From assembly GCF_029457495.1 (NCBI RefSeq), contig NZ_CP120361.1:4728001-4792000 (forward strand): a stretch of 64,000 nucleotides of DNA. The letters run 5' to 3'. The notes beneath the pieces are model-generated. The model was not told the DNA's origin. It worked only from the letters and a program-made list of their open reading frames with translations, and made no database searches. Positions 17,034-25,189 of this stretch are shown here, piece by piece; position 1 is the stretch's first letter; each line of letters opens with the position of its first letter. Made by a program: the position numbers and the translations under genes. The stretch comes from Chelativorans sp. AA-79. GTDB taxonomy: Bacteria > Pseudomonadota > Alphaproteobacteria > Rhizobiales > Rhizobiaceae.

Positions 17034-18125
17034 TCAACCGGCACCTCTCTTGGCGATCTGAAGATCGACGAACTGAATGCCCTTCGTGGCGTTGCGCGCC
17101 CACTCGGATCGGTCGTCGAGCTCCAGATAGCGGGCCCACCAGTTCCGTGCTTCGGCGAGATTGCCGGCCTCGAACTCCAGGGCGGCAAGGTTATAGACGG
17201 CGTCCGCGTATGCGTCGTCGAGCCGGATCGCCTCCCGCAGGCAGTCACGGGCCGCCCCAGGCCGCCCCGCTGCCTTCGAAAGATTTGCCAGGTTGAACCA
17301 GGCCTCCACAAAGGAGGGATCGAGCTTCAAGGCGAGAAGATAGGCCCGGCGCGCCTCTTGCGAACGGCCGACCGCTCCGAGATTGTTCGCACGATTGAAG
17401 GCGGCGACCGCGTCGCCCGGATCGATCGATAGGCAGCGCTCGTAGAGCGCGGCCGCCTCCTCGTGCCGCTCCTCGGCCTCGGCCTCTTCCGCAAGCTGGA
17501 ACAGCTCCTCCAGCTCCGCGTCGTTCGCCCGGTCCATGGGCAGGAGCAGTTGCCCGTCGAGCTCGCTCAGCCGCTCGCCCATGCGGGCGTAGATTGCCTC
17601 CCGCCCCTCGGCCTCCAGCGACAACGACGTGAGCGAGGTCACCGGGCCGGACGAGCGGTGGACGGAGCGGGCGATCGTGCTCCAGCCGGCGCCACCAGCG
17701 ATCAGGCCGGCATATTTCCTCGCCAGGATCATGTCGCGGAAGGAGTAGGGCTCGTTGTCGTGCTCGAACGCGTCGAACAGTGACAAGAGGGCAAGCTCCC
17801 GCTCGGACAGTCCCGACTGGTCGAGCAGGGCTTGCCGGTCGACCGACGGGCTCTCCGGCGCCTGCAGGAGCCCCAGAAGCCTGAGAAAGCCGTTTTCGCT
17901 GACCGGCCGGCGGCCCGCACCGCATTCGGCCTCGAAGCGTTCATCGATCCTGGCCTCGCTGTCGCGCTCGAGAAGCTTGCGGCCGAAGACCACATGGGAC
18001 GTCCGGCGGGTGACGCCGCTCCTCAAGTGCCCGTGCTGCCGTTCCACCTCGCGGGCGGCCAGCCGGCGGGGAAAGGCGGCCAGGGGACCGACGATGCCGA
18101 ACGTGGTTCCTGCGACGGAGGTCAC
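17034..18125 (-). CDS. TPR protein with a BRCT-like N-terminus, in the end-joining operon
   Basis: This protein has 363 residues. The first 70 or so (TTFGIVGPLAAFPRRLAARE, then SGVTRRTSHVVFGRKLLE) have the look of a BRCT-type domain, where a threonine/serine-rich strand precedes VVFGRKLL. A middle helical segment follows (QALLDQSGLSERELALLSLF, DMILARKYAGLI). The C-terminal half has at least four TPR units (EEAAALYERCLSIDPGDAVA, ARRAYLLALKLDPSFVEAWF, ARDCLREAIRLDDAYADAVY, ARNWWARYLELDD). It overlaps ku by four bases (ATGA). A scaffold role in assembling the repair complex is an inference from operon position. Confidence 0.75.
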   Translation of the reverse strand: MTSVAGTTFGIVGPLAAFPRRLAAREVERQHGHLRSGVTRRTSHVVFGRKLLERDSEARIDERFEAECGAGRRPVSENGFLRLLGLLQAPESPSVDRQALLDQSGLSERELALLSLFDAFEHDNEPYSFRDMILARKYAGLIAGGAGWSTIARSVHRSSGPVTSLTSLSLEAEGREAIYARMGERLSELDGQLLLPMDRANDAELEELFQLAEEAEAEERHEEAAALYERCLSIDPGDAVAAFNRANNLGAVGRSQEARRAYLLALKLDPSFVEAWFNLANLSKAAGRPGAARDCLREAIRLDDAYADAVYNLAALEFEAGNLAEARNWWARYLELDDRSEWARNATKGIQFVDLQIAKRGAG

Positions 18126-19006
18126 GCCTTCTTCCGGCTCGCTCGCTTGGGCGCGGACTTGTCGCCGCCCGCAGCGGCCTTGGCGGCGGGCTTCGCCGCC
18201 GGTTCCGCTTTCGTCTTGCTCTTCGCCGGCGGCTTCGACTGCGACAGCGATGCCTTCAGCGCGTCCATGAGGTTGATGACGTTGCCGCGCTCGGGTGCGG
18301 CGGCGACGATCGGCTTGTGGCCTTTCAGCTTCTCCTTGATCATGTTCATCAAGGCGATCTCGTAGCGATCCTCGTAATCCATCGGATCGAACTCGGTCGT
18401 CTTCTGCTCGATCAGCCTTTCGGCGAGCTCCAGCATCTCGGGGTCTGGGCTGCCGACGGGAATGTTGCCGAAATACTCGGCCGTGCCGCGGACCTCGTTC
18501 GGGTTCCTGAGCGTGCAGACGAACATGCCGGTCTCGCGCGGCGAAATGGTGATCACCCGTTCGCGGCTTGAAAGCACCAACCGCGCGATCGCCAGCTTGC
18601 CCGACTTGCGCAGCGCCTCGCGCAAGACCACGAAGGTCTCCTCCGCCATCGCACCGTCCGGCGCCAGATAGTAGGGCGTGTCCTGATAGATGACGTCGAC
18701 CGAATCCGCGTCCACGAAGGCCTCGATGCTCATCGTGTGGTTGGACTCGATCCTGACGCTCTCAAGGTCGGAGTCCTCTACGATGATGTACTGCTTATCC
18801 TCGTATTCGTAGCCCTTGACCAGATCCGAGCGCTCGACGAGCCCGAGCTCCGGGTCGACCGGCTTCATGTTGATCCGGTTGTGCGTCTCCTTGTGGAGCT
18901 GGTTGAAGGTTATGCGGTCGCGGGTGCTGGTGGCGGGGTAGAGCCGGACAGGGCAACTCACCAGGCTCAGCTTCAGATAACCCTTCCAACTCGCTCTCGG
19001 CGCCAT
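18122..19006 (-). CDS. ku: Ku homodimeric end-joining protein
   Basis: This 294-residue bacterial Ku binds DNA double-strand ends and recruits LigD. The Ku core begins MAPRASWKGYLKLSLVSCPV and contains the bridge-forming TFNQLHKETHNRIN, then GYEYEDKQYIIVEDSDLESV and VLREALRKSGKLAIAR. The C-terminal 45 residues (from about 250) form a Lys/Ala-rich tail (KSKTKAEPAAKPAAKAA) of the type that mediates DNA threading and LigD contact. It lies 17 bases after ligD and overlaps the TPR gene. All motifs look intact. Confidence 0.95.
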   Translation of the reverse strand: MAPRASWKGYLKLSLVSCPVRLYPATSTRDRITFNQLHKETHNRINMKPVDPELGLVERSDLVKGYEYEDKQYIIVEDSDLESVRIESNHTMSIEAFVDADSVDVIYQDTPYYLAPDGAMAEETFVVLREALRKSGKLAIARLVLSSRERVITISPRETGMFVCTLRNPNEVRGTAEYFGNIPVGSPDPEMLELAERLIEQKTTEFDPMDYEDRYEIALMNMIKEKLKGHKPIVAAAPERGNVINLMDALKASLSQSKPPAKSKTKAEPAAKPAAKAAAGGDKSAPKRASRKKA

Positions 19007-19023
19007 GACGATCTCCTACGCAA

Positions 19024-21471
19024 CTACTTCCTTGTCATGGACAAGGACGGCAGCTCCCTGGCAAAATCCGACATTTCCGCCCAAGGATCGCCGGAAACGG
19101 TTAACAACCCCGGAAGTGAAGAATAATTCAAATCTTCCGGAGCGTCGATGGATTCGATATCGGCCCACGTCAGCGGCGTCGACGCCGGCAGGCTGGTCCG
19201 CGCGCGCAGCGAAAAGGGGGCGGCCGCGGTGGCGCCCCGGGCGTTGCGGTGGAAGTCGATGAAGATACGGCGCCTGCGCTTGTCCTTCGCCATGTTGGTG
19301 GTGAAGGTGTCGGGCGCGGTTGCGGCGATTGCGGCGGCGATCGCGCCCGTGCGCTGGTGAACCTCCTTCCAGCCTAATTTCGGCTTGATCGGCACAACGA
19401 CATGGATGCCTTTACCGCCCGAGGTCTTGACGAAAGGGACGAGCCCGAGGCCCTCCAGTTCCGCACGGATGTGGACCGCCGCCTCGACGATCTCCCGCCA
19501 GCCGATCCCCTCGCCCGGGTCGAGGTCGAAGACGATGCGGTCGGGCTTTTCCAGCCGCTTGCGCATCGTCCCCCAGGTGTGGAACTCGACGACGCCGAAC
19601 TGGGCGAGCGCCAGATAAGCCTTCGCGTCTTCCACCGCCAGGTAGGTCTTGTCCTCGCCTTCGGAATTGACGGACTGGAAGGTTGTGACGGAGGACGGCA
19701 TGCCGCCGAATGCGTGACGCTGGAAGAAGCAGTCCTGCGGCTTGCCCGTCGGGCAGCGCATCAGCGAGACCGGCCGGCCGATGATGTGCGGCAGCATGAA
19801 GTCGCCCACGAGCGCGTAGTAGACGGCCACGTCCAGCTTGGTGGGGCCGGACCTGCCGAACAAGCGCCGCGTCGGATTGGTCACCCAGATGGCGGCGAGG
19901 TCGGCGTCCGAGATCAGCCGCTTCCGCTCGACCGGAGCAGCTTCACTCGACAGCTCCGCTTCCCGCAGGCCCTTGAACACGGCGTGGCGGAGCATGTTGT
20001 CCTGGGTGCGGTTGGCGTAGTGGACCTGCGCGGTGAGCACCGGGCGCACCCAGATGACGTCCTTCGGCGCGCCGTCGAGCCGGACCGCGCCGTACCGGAG
20101 CGGCTCCAGCCGCTCGCGTAGCCGGCCGAGCATCTCGGCATCGAAGCCGGTGCCCACCTTGCCGCGATAGGCGAGCTCGCCCTCCTCCCACTCGCCGAGC
20201 GCCAGCGCGGCGATCCCCTCCGCAGCCTCGGACACGGTGTAGCCGCCGATGACGAAGTCGCCCGTCTGCAGCGCCTTGGTCTTCGTCCAGCTTTTCGAGC
20301 GGCCTTGCCGATAGGGAGCCGAAGCACGCTTCGACACCATGCCTTCGAGCCCCATCTCGCTGACCCGCTCGTAGAACGCCCGTCCGTCGCCGGCCACGTG
20401 GTCGCTGTACTGGATGGCCGAGCGCGCGCCCACGTGCCCCGAAAGCAGCCTGGAGAGCAGTTCCTTGCGACGCTCAAGCGGGACGTTCGTGAGATTCCAG
20501 CCGTCGAGATGGAGAAGGTCGAAGGCGTAGAAGAGGAGCTTGTGGCCCTCTCCCTCGGCAAGTGCGTCCTGCAGCAGCGCGAAGCGGGCGATCCCCTTGT
20601 CGTCGAGCACCACGACCTCGCCGTCGATGACCGCCTCGCGGCAGCGAAGCGCGGCGAATGCGCCGGCGAGACCGCGGTAGCGCCTGGTCCAGTCCAACCC
20701 GCTGCGCGTGATCAGCCGCACCGCGCAGTTCGAGACGTGCGCCATGGTGCGGTAGCCGTCGAACTTGATCTCGTGTAGCCAATCCTCACCGTCCGGCGGC
20801 CGGTCGGCGGCGGTGGCGAGCTGGGGTTCGACGCGGTCCGGCATCGGCGCCTTCGCCGCACCGGGCGCCTTGCCGGGCCTCGGTGGCCGCGCCGCGGGCT
20901 TCGGCTTTTCCACCAGCTCCTCGATGCGCCGGCCGCTCTTGACGCTTTCGGGCCGCTCTTGAAGGATGTCGCGCTTGCCGTCGGCGGCCAGGTCGCGCTC
21001 CTTGAACAGAAGCCAGTTGCGCTTCGTCTCGCGGTCCCTGGGCTTCAGCCGGGTGAGCATCCAGCCGCCGTTCAGCTTCTCGCCCGCCAGGCGGAACTTG
21101 AAATTGCCCGAAGCGAGGCTCTTCCCTATATCGTCCATGGGCGCCCAGACGCCCGTGTCCCAGACGATCATCGGTCCGCCGCCGTACTCGCCCTCGGGGA
21201 TCACGCCCTCGAAGTCGACATATTCAAGCGGATGATCCTCGGTCTCGACCGCGAGCCGCTTGTCGTCCGGATTGAGGGAGGGTCCTTTCGGCACGGCCCA
21301 GCACTTGAGCACGTCACCCACCTGAAGCCGCAGGTCGTAATGGTCCGCGGTCGCCGAATGCTTGTGGACGACAAAGCGGTTGCCCCCGACGCCGCGGGGC
21401 CCGCCCACAGGCTCCCCCGTTTTCGAGAAGTCGCGCTTGCGTCTGTATTCTCGCAGTTTGGCTTTGGTCAT
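19024..21471 (-). CDS. ligD: ATP-dependent DNA ligase D (phosphoesterase-ligase-polymerase)
   Basis: This is a multidomain end-joining enzyme of about 815 residues. The start at 21471 (MTKAKLREYRRKRDFSKTGE) fits the usual N-terminus; a longer frame upstream has no homology-like content. The order is phosphoesterase (RFVVHKHSATADHYDLRLQ, GVIPEGEYGGG, about residues 1-190), ligase with nucleotidyl lysine motif EIKFDGYR (about residue 234) and oligonucleotide-binding part (GDFVIGGYTVSEAAEG), then the primase-polymerase domain (DVAVYYALVGDFMLPHI, FDLDPGEGIGW, VKTSGGKGIHVVVP). This domain order is common in alphaproteobacteria. It is the first gene of the NHEJ operon. Confidence 0.95.
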   Translation of the reverse strand: MTKAKLREYRRKRDFSKTGEPVGGPRGVGGNRFVVHKHSATADHYDLRLQVGDVLKCWAVPKGPSLNPDDKRLAVETEDHPLEYVDFEGVIPEGEYGGGPMIVWDTGVWAPMDDIGKSLASGNFKFRLAGEKLNGGWMLTRLKPRDRETKRNWLLFKERDLAADGKRDILQERPESVKSGRRIEELVEKPKPAARPPRPGKAPGAAKAPMPDRVEPQLATAADRPPDGEDWLHEIKFDGYRTMAHVSNCAVRLITRSGLDWTRRYRGLAGAFAALRCREAVIDGEVVVLDDKGIARFALLQDALAEGEGHKLLFYAFDLLHLDGWNLTNVPLERRKELLSRLLSGHVGARSAIQYSDHVAGDGRAFYERVSEMGLEGMVSKRASAPYRQGRSKSWTKTKALQTGDFVIGGYTVSEAAEGIAALALGEWEEGELAYRGKVGTGFDAEMLGRLRERLEPLRYGAVRLDGAPKDVIWVRPVLTAQVHYANRTQDNMLRHAVFKGLREAELSSEAAPVERKRLISDADLAAIWVTNPTRRLFGRSGPTKLDVAVYYALVGDFMLPHIIGRPVSLMRCPTGKPQDCFFQRHAFGGMPSSVTTFQSVNSEGEDKTYLAVEDAKAYLALAQFGVVEFHTWGTMRKRLEKPDRIVFDLDPGEGIGWREIVEAAVHIRAELEGLGLVPFVKTSGGKGIHVVVPIKPKLGWKEVHQRTGAIAAAIAATAPDTFTTNMAKDKRRRRIFIDFHRNARGATAAAPFSLRARTSLPASTPLTWADIESIDAPEDLNYSSLPGLLTVSGDPWAEMSDFARELPSLSMTRK

Positions 21472-22018
21472 GGCCTGACTATGACCGACGGATCGCACTT
21501 CGCAAACTGCTTGGAGTTTCCTGGCGCATCCCAAATGCCGAATCGAGGGAACTTGGGGTTTCCAAAGCGCTCCTGATTTGACCACATCAATGTGAAGGCC
21601 TCATTGCCAAGTTCTCGCCTGGCTCCTTACACGGCCGCACGGTCTGGGACGGCGAGTAAGCGAAGGTCTCTCACAGAGAGCTGTCGGTCCCGACAACTGA
21701 CTGTCCGCTTGCGCCTTCTGACACCGGAAGCTGCCGGCCCGCTTGGTCCCCAAACGCGACATTTTGAGATGGACTCGGCAAAGGCTTCTGGCGCGACCGC
21801 CCGTTCCGACCGCCGATCGGAACATAGGTCTTTCATTCGATCGCGACGTGCACTGCAGGCAGCGTATTTAATCAATGTGAGCTTCAGCCGGATCATTCAG
21901 ACCGGCGCTCGCCTGAAAAAAAAGCCAAAAGTGGGAAAGACGCAGACAAAAAGCTACGAAATACAACGAGGCGTTCCGGGTTTCCCACTAAGGCGTAAGT
22001 CTTTCATTTTGAAAACTT
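21472..22018. other. Intergenic stretch, AT-rich in its right half
   Basis: No supported gene is visible. The part from about 21890 to 22018 is clearly richer in A and T than the surroundings (runs such as CTGAAAAAAAAGCC), which fits the flank of an inserted element that ends at the tRNA-Phe-like sequence at 22020-22042. Confidence 0.5.
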
Positions 22019-22019
22019 T

Positions 22020-22042
22020 TTCGATTCCGTCCCTGGGCGCCA
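22020..22042 (+). repeat. Degenerate tRNA-Phe 3' end (att-like remnant)
   Basis: This stretch reads TTCGATTCCGTCCCTGGGCG followed by CCA. It matches the T-arm/acceptor 3' end and CCA of the intact tRNA-Phe at 55173-55248 at 21 of 23 positions. The remaining tRNA is absent. It lies in plus orientation, opposite to the att repeat at 35459-35505. Confidence 0.65.
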
Positions 22043-22187
22043 TACACCATAAATTATTGAGTTCATTGAATTTTTTTTCTCTTTCTCACTCGGAATCGCA
22101 TCCTTGGGAAAAAGCAGCGTACTCGCTCCGGCAACCGGCACTGTTGACCCGTGGGAGACCGACATTGTCAGCGTTGCAATGACCGTA
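22043..22187 (-). repeat. About 145-bp segment also found inverted at 35.3 kb
   Basis: On the complement this stretch begins GCAACGCTGACAATGTCGGT and aligns, with scattered substitutions, to 35316-35458 on the plus strand, up to the adjoining tRNA-Phe 3'-end sequence in both cases. It contains the 3' end of a reading frame (ATLTMSVS.GS.VPVA.AST) in both copies. Its left partner here is the broken P450 gene. It is probably the end of an older integrative element. Confidence 0.65.
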
Positions 22188-22572
22188 GTGCGGGTCCTTG
22201 ACGTCGTTGAGGACCCGCAGGCTGAGCGGTGCCGACACGATCCGGCGAAGCTGATCGTGGAGCGGCGGATCGGATGCGAGCAGGTTGCCCCGGGGCGATG
22301 CCGTTGGCCCTGTCGTTTCCGGCTACGCCGTTGCCGGAACGAAACGTCTCATGGTCGGAAAGACATGCGCGAACGTCGGCATGCCTCCCGATCGCCCATG
22401 TGCCGTTGGCCGAGAACCAGACCGCAGCACCGAGATCGCGAATGCGAGAGTAGTGGGGATAGGGGTCGCGGATCACCACGTCGGAATAGATGTCTACGTC
22501 GTAGACTGGCGCATCGTCCCGAACGACGGATGGCAAGGTTGCTGCTCGTATCGATTCCTCCCGGCAATCCAC
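22188..22572 (-). pseudogene. Cytochrome P450, N-terminal fragment
   Basis: The fragment opens VYDVDIYSDVVIRDPYPHYS, then RDLGAAVWFSANGTWAIGR and VRACLSDHETFRSGNG, the usual bacterial P450 N-terminal region. A one-base shift near 22300 moves the good reading to GNLLASDPPLHDQLRRIVSA and LSLRVLNDVKDPHYG. It is cut at about 22188, where the repeated element end begins. The I-helix, ExxR and haem-Cys regions are absent. The start appears to be GTG. Confidence 0.75.
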
Positions 22573-22751
22573 CCACTCATTCCGCCGAGCCAGGCAATCG
22601 CAATTGCGTAAGCTGCCGTGTTCATGCAGCGGACAACCGGCACCGAGTGGTGTCGCGAGGCGATGCGATGCCTGAGGCTGCCGCCATTACCGCCCCGCGC
22701 CGATACGTTGTCGATGAGGGGACGACTGTTGAACGGACACGAGGATTGTCA

Positions 22752-24419
22752 ATGAAGCCGAAGAACATCCTGTTCGTCATGTTCGACCAGCTTCGCTGGG
22801 ACTATCTGAGCTGCTACGGGCACCCGCAGCTCAAAACGCCCAACATAGACAGGCTGGCTTCACGCGGAGTGCGGTTCACGCGGGCTTACGTGCAATCGCC
22901 AATCTGCGGCCCTTCCCGGATGTCGACCTATACCGGGCGCTACGTCCACAGTCACGGCGCGTCGTGGAACGGCGTCCCGCTCAAGGTTGGAGAGATGACG
23001 ATGGGCGACCATCTGCGGGCGGCCGGCATGGGCTGCTGGCTGGTGGGCAAGACCCATATGCGCGCAGATGCCGAAGGGATGCGTCGGCTTGGGCTCGATC
23101 CGGACAGCATCATCGGCGCCCGCGTGGCCGAATGCGGCTTCGACGTGTTCGAGCGCGACGACGGCATGGTCGCCGTCGGTCCTGACGGACCTCTCGAAAA
23201 CCCCGATGGACATCGCTATTCGCATTATCTGCGAGAGCGGGGCTATGCGAGCGACAATCCCTGGCACGACCACGCCAATTCGGGCGTGGACGAGGCTGGA
23301 AACGTACTGTCCGGCTGGTTCATGAAAAATGCCGCCGAGGCGGCGAATATCGAGGAAATCGACAGCGAAACGCCTTATCTGACGCGTCGCGCGACGGAGT
23401 TCATCGAGCAGGCCTCCGCACCGTGGCTGTGCCATCTCAGCTATATCAAGCCGCACTGGCCATATGTCGTGCCGGCGCCGTATCACGCTATGTACGGCAC
23501 CTCGCACATCAAGCCCGCGGTGCGGACGAAAGAGGAATTCGACAAAGCGCATCCGGTGCTCAAGGCATTCATGACGTCGCCCGTCGGCAAGGCATTCAGC
23601 CGTGACGAGGTGCGGGAAGCGGTGATTCCGGCCTATATGGGGCTCATCAAGCAATGCGACGACCAGATCGGCCTGTTGTTCGAATGGCTGGAGCGGACCG
23701 GGCGGATGGACGACACCTTGATCGTGCTCACCTCCGACCACGGCGATTTCCTCGGCGATCACTGGATGGGAGAGAAGACCTTCTTCCACGACACGTCGGT
23801 CAAGATCCCCCTCATCATCTTCGATCCGTCCGGCGATGCGGATGCGACGCGCGGCACGGTTTGTGACGAACTTGTCGAAAGCATCGACCTGCTGCCGACC
23901 TTTCTCGAAATCGCAGGAGGCGATCCCGAAGTGGTCGGCCACGTCGTGGAAGGCAAGTCGCTTGTGCCCATCCTGCATGGCAGGTCGGACGGCGCTCATC
24001 GTGACCGTGTCATCTGCGAATACGACTACGCCGCCACCCCCATCGCCGAGCGGCTGGGGGTCAGCGCGCGCGAAGCGGTCATGTTCATGGTCGCCGACAA
24101 GCGATACAAGCTGATCCACTGCGAGGGCGGCTTCCGACCGATCCTTTTCGACCTTGAGGCCGATCCGGACGAACTGCACGATCTCGGCGACAGCGATGAG
24201 CATGCGACAATCATCGAGGAGATGTACGAGCGCCTGTTCGCATGGACGCGCCGCATATCGCAGCGGACGACACGGAGCGAAGCCCAACTGATGGAAATGC
24301 GCACCGGTATCCGCCGCCGCGGCGTGGTACTCGGCGCGTACGACGAGAACGACGTCCCGCTCGAGCTGACGGTGCACTATCGCGGCAGGAAGGCCGCGAT
24401 CCGCAAGCCGGCCGGCTAG
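22752..24419 (+). CDS. Type I sulfatase (formylglycine-dependent)
   Basis: This is a 555-residue sulfatase of the alkaline phosphatase superfamily. The start at 22752 (MKPKNILFVMFDQLRWDYLS) has GAGG about 9 bases upstream; the longer frame before it is not protein-like. Key residues are Asp12-Gln13 in the first metal motif, NIDRLASRGVRF, and Cys52 in CGPSR, the signal converted to formylglycine by the sulfatase-modifying enzyme. The second metal motif is LTSDHGDFLGDH with MGEKTFFHDTSVKIPLI around residue 330-355. There is no signal peptide, so it is cytoplasmic and would desulfate an imported sulfate ester. Its stop overlaps that of the convergent SnoaL-like gene by four bases. Confidence 0.9.
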   Translation: MKPKNILFVMFDQLRWDYLSCYGHPQLKTPNIDRLASRGVRFTRAYVQSPICGPSRMSTYTGRYVHSHGASWNGVPLKVGEMTMGDHLRAAGMGCWLVGKTHMRADAEGMRRLGLDPDSIIGARVAECGFDVFERDDGMVAVGPDGPLENPDGHRYSHYLRERGYASDNPWHDHANSGVDEAGNVLSGWFMKNAAEAANIEEIDSETPYLTRRATEFIEQASAPWLCHLSYIKPHWPYVVPAPYHAMYGTSHIKPAVRTKEEFDKAHPVLKAFMTSPVGKAFSRDEVREAVIPAYMGLIKQCDDQIGLLFEWLERTGRMDDTLIVLTSDHGDFLGDHWMGEKTFFHDTSVKIPLIIFDPSGDADATRGTVCDELVESIDLLPTFLEIAGGDPEVVGHVVEGKSLVPILHGRSDGAHRDRVICEYDYAATPIAERLGVSAREAVMFMVADKRYKLIHCEGGFRPILFDLEADPDELHDLGDSDEHATIIEEMYERLFAWTRRISQRTTRSEAQLMEMRTGIRRRGVVLGAYDENDVPLELTVHYRGRKAAIRKPAG

Positions 24420-25015
24420 GCGTCCAGCAGCCAGCCTTTCGCTTCAGCAAGCAAGTGCTCCGCCTCGGGCGAACCGTCGACGACGATGCCGGGCCGCAAG
24501 GTACGGCCACCCTGGATCAGCCGGTAACCGAGAAAGCGATAGGCTTCCGGGATGGACGAAAAGTCCGTCTCGTTCATGAAGCGATCGAAGACGGGCGACG
24601 GGACGATCGGATCGAGCCGATCCTTCTCATAGATGGCAATGCGTTCGGAAATGCGCCAGACGCCGTCCTGGCGGATCAGGCGATCGAGGAAGCGTGCATA
24701 GCTCGTATTGTCGACCGTGACGCCGGCCAGGGTCGCCCGGCCGAGAATCTGGATGCTCGTTTCCGCCAGCGCCCTGTCTTCTCCCACCTGCACGAAGGGT
24801 GTTCCGATCAGATGCTTGCTGCGCGGCGAGGTCTTTTTGTGGGTCGCACGGCAACGCTCGATGAAATCGTTATGAAGGCCGGCAAACCACGAGACCGAGA
24901 TGAGGCCGTCGCGCGCAAAGGTCTCCGCCAGTCGATCCCAGTCGCCCTGGTCGCGCCATAGACCCCAGGCCTGGACGAGTTGGACGATGAGCAACGTGTC
25001 TTCAGCGCGTGTCAT
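24416..25015 (-). CDS. SnoaL-like (NTF2-superfamily) protein
   Basis: This 199-residue protein starts at 25015 (MTRAEDTLLIVQLVQAWGLW), with CAGGGGAC upstream. The pattern (RDQGDWDRLAETFARDGLIS, FIERCRATHKK, HLIGTPFVQVGEDRALAETS, DGVWRISERIAIYEKDRL) is the SnoaL-like fold, which in catabolic clusters acts as a dehydratase/isomerase or as the beta subunit of a ring-hydroxylating oxygenase. No alpha subunit is present, so the first is more likely. It is divergent from the flavin monooxygenase, with a TGTCCGC-N3-GCGGACG palindrome between them, and is probably part of the same regulon. Confidence 0.8.
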   Translation of the reverse strand: MTRAEDTLLIVQLVQAWGLWRDQGDWDRLAETFARDGLISVSWFAGLHNDFIERCRATHKKTSPRSKHLIGTPFVQVGEDRALAETSIQILGRATLAGVTVDNTSYARFLDRLIRQDGVWRISERIAIYEKDRLDPIVPSPVFDRFMNETDFSSIPEAYRFLGYRLIQGGRTLRPGIVVDGSPEAEHLLAEAKGWLLDA

Positions 25016-25087
25016 GGCGGTCCCCTGCTTTTTCTTCACGGCCCATTCTGTCGTTCGCGAGTGCCGAAGCAGCTTTGCGATGTGAGC

Positions 25088-25104
25088 TGTCCGCGATGCG
25101 GACG
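25088..25104. promoter_or_regulatory. Palindromic operator-like site TGTCCGC-N3-GCGGAC(G)
   Basis: The sequence TGTCCGCGATGCGGACG has 6-bp perfect arms (GTCCGC/GCGGAC). It lies between the divergent SnoaL-like and monooxygenase genes. The same arms occur at 29506-29522 before dctP. It is a candidate IclR-regulator site. Confidence 0.55.
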
Positions 25105-25189
25105 GCCGAATGCGGAGCGTGGACGCGCCGCCGGACCGGCGTTTTAAGTCGCGCAAGTTCGCTCAGGAGAAGGTAGGAGAACGCTGGCA

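Noticed and set aside
22860..24377. A 505-codon minus-strand frame across the sulfatase gene
   Set aside because: No domain pattern. The plus-strand sulfatase has the CGPSR and DHGDFLGDH motifs in a continuous frame.
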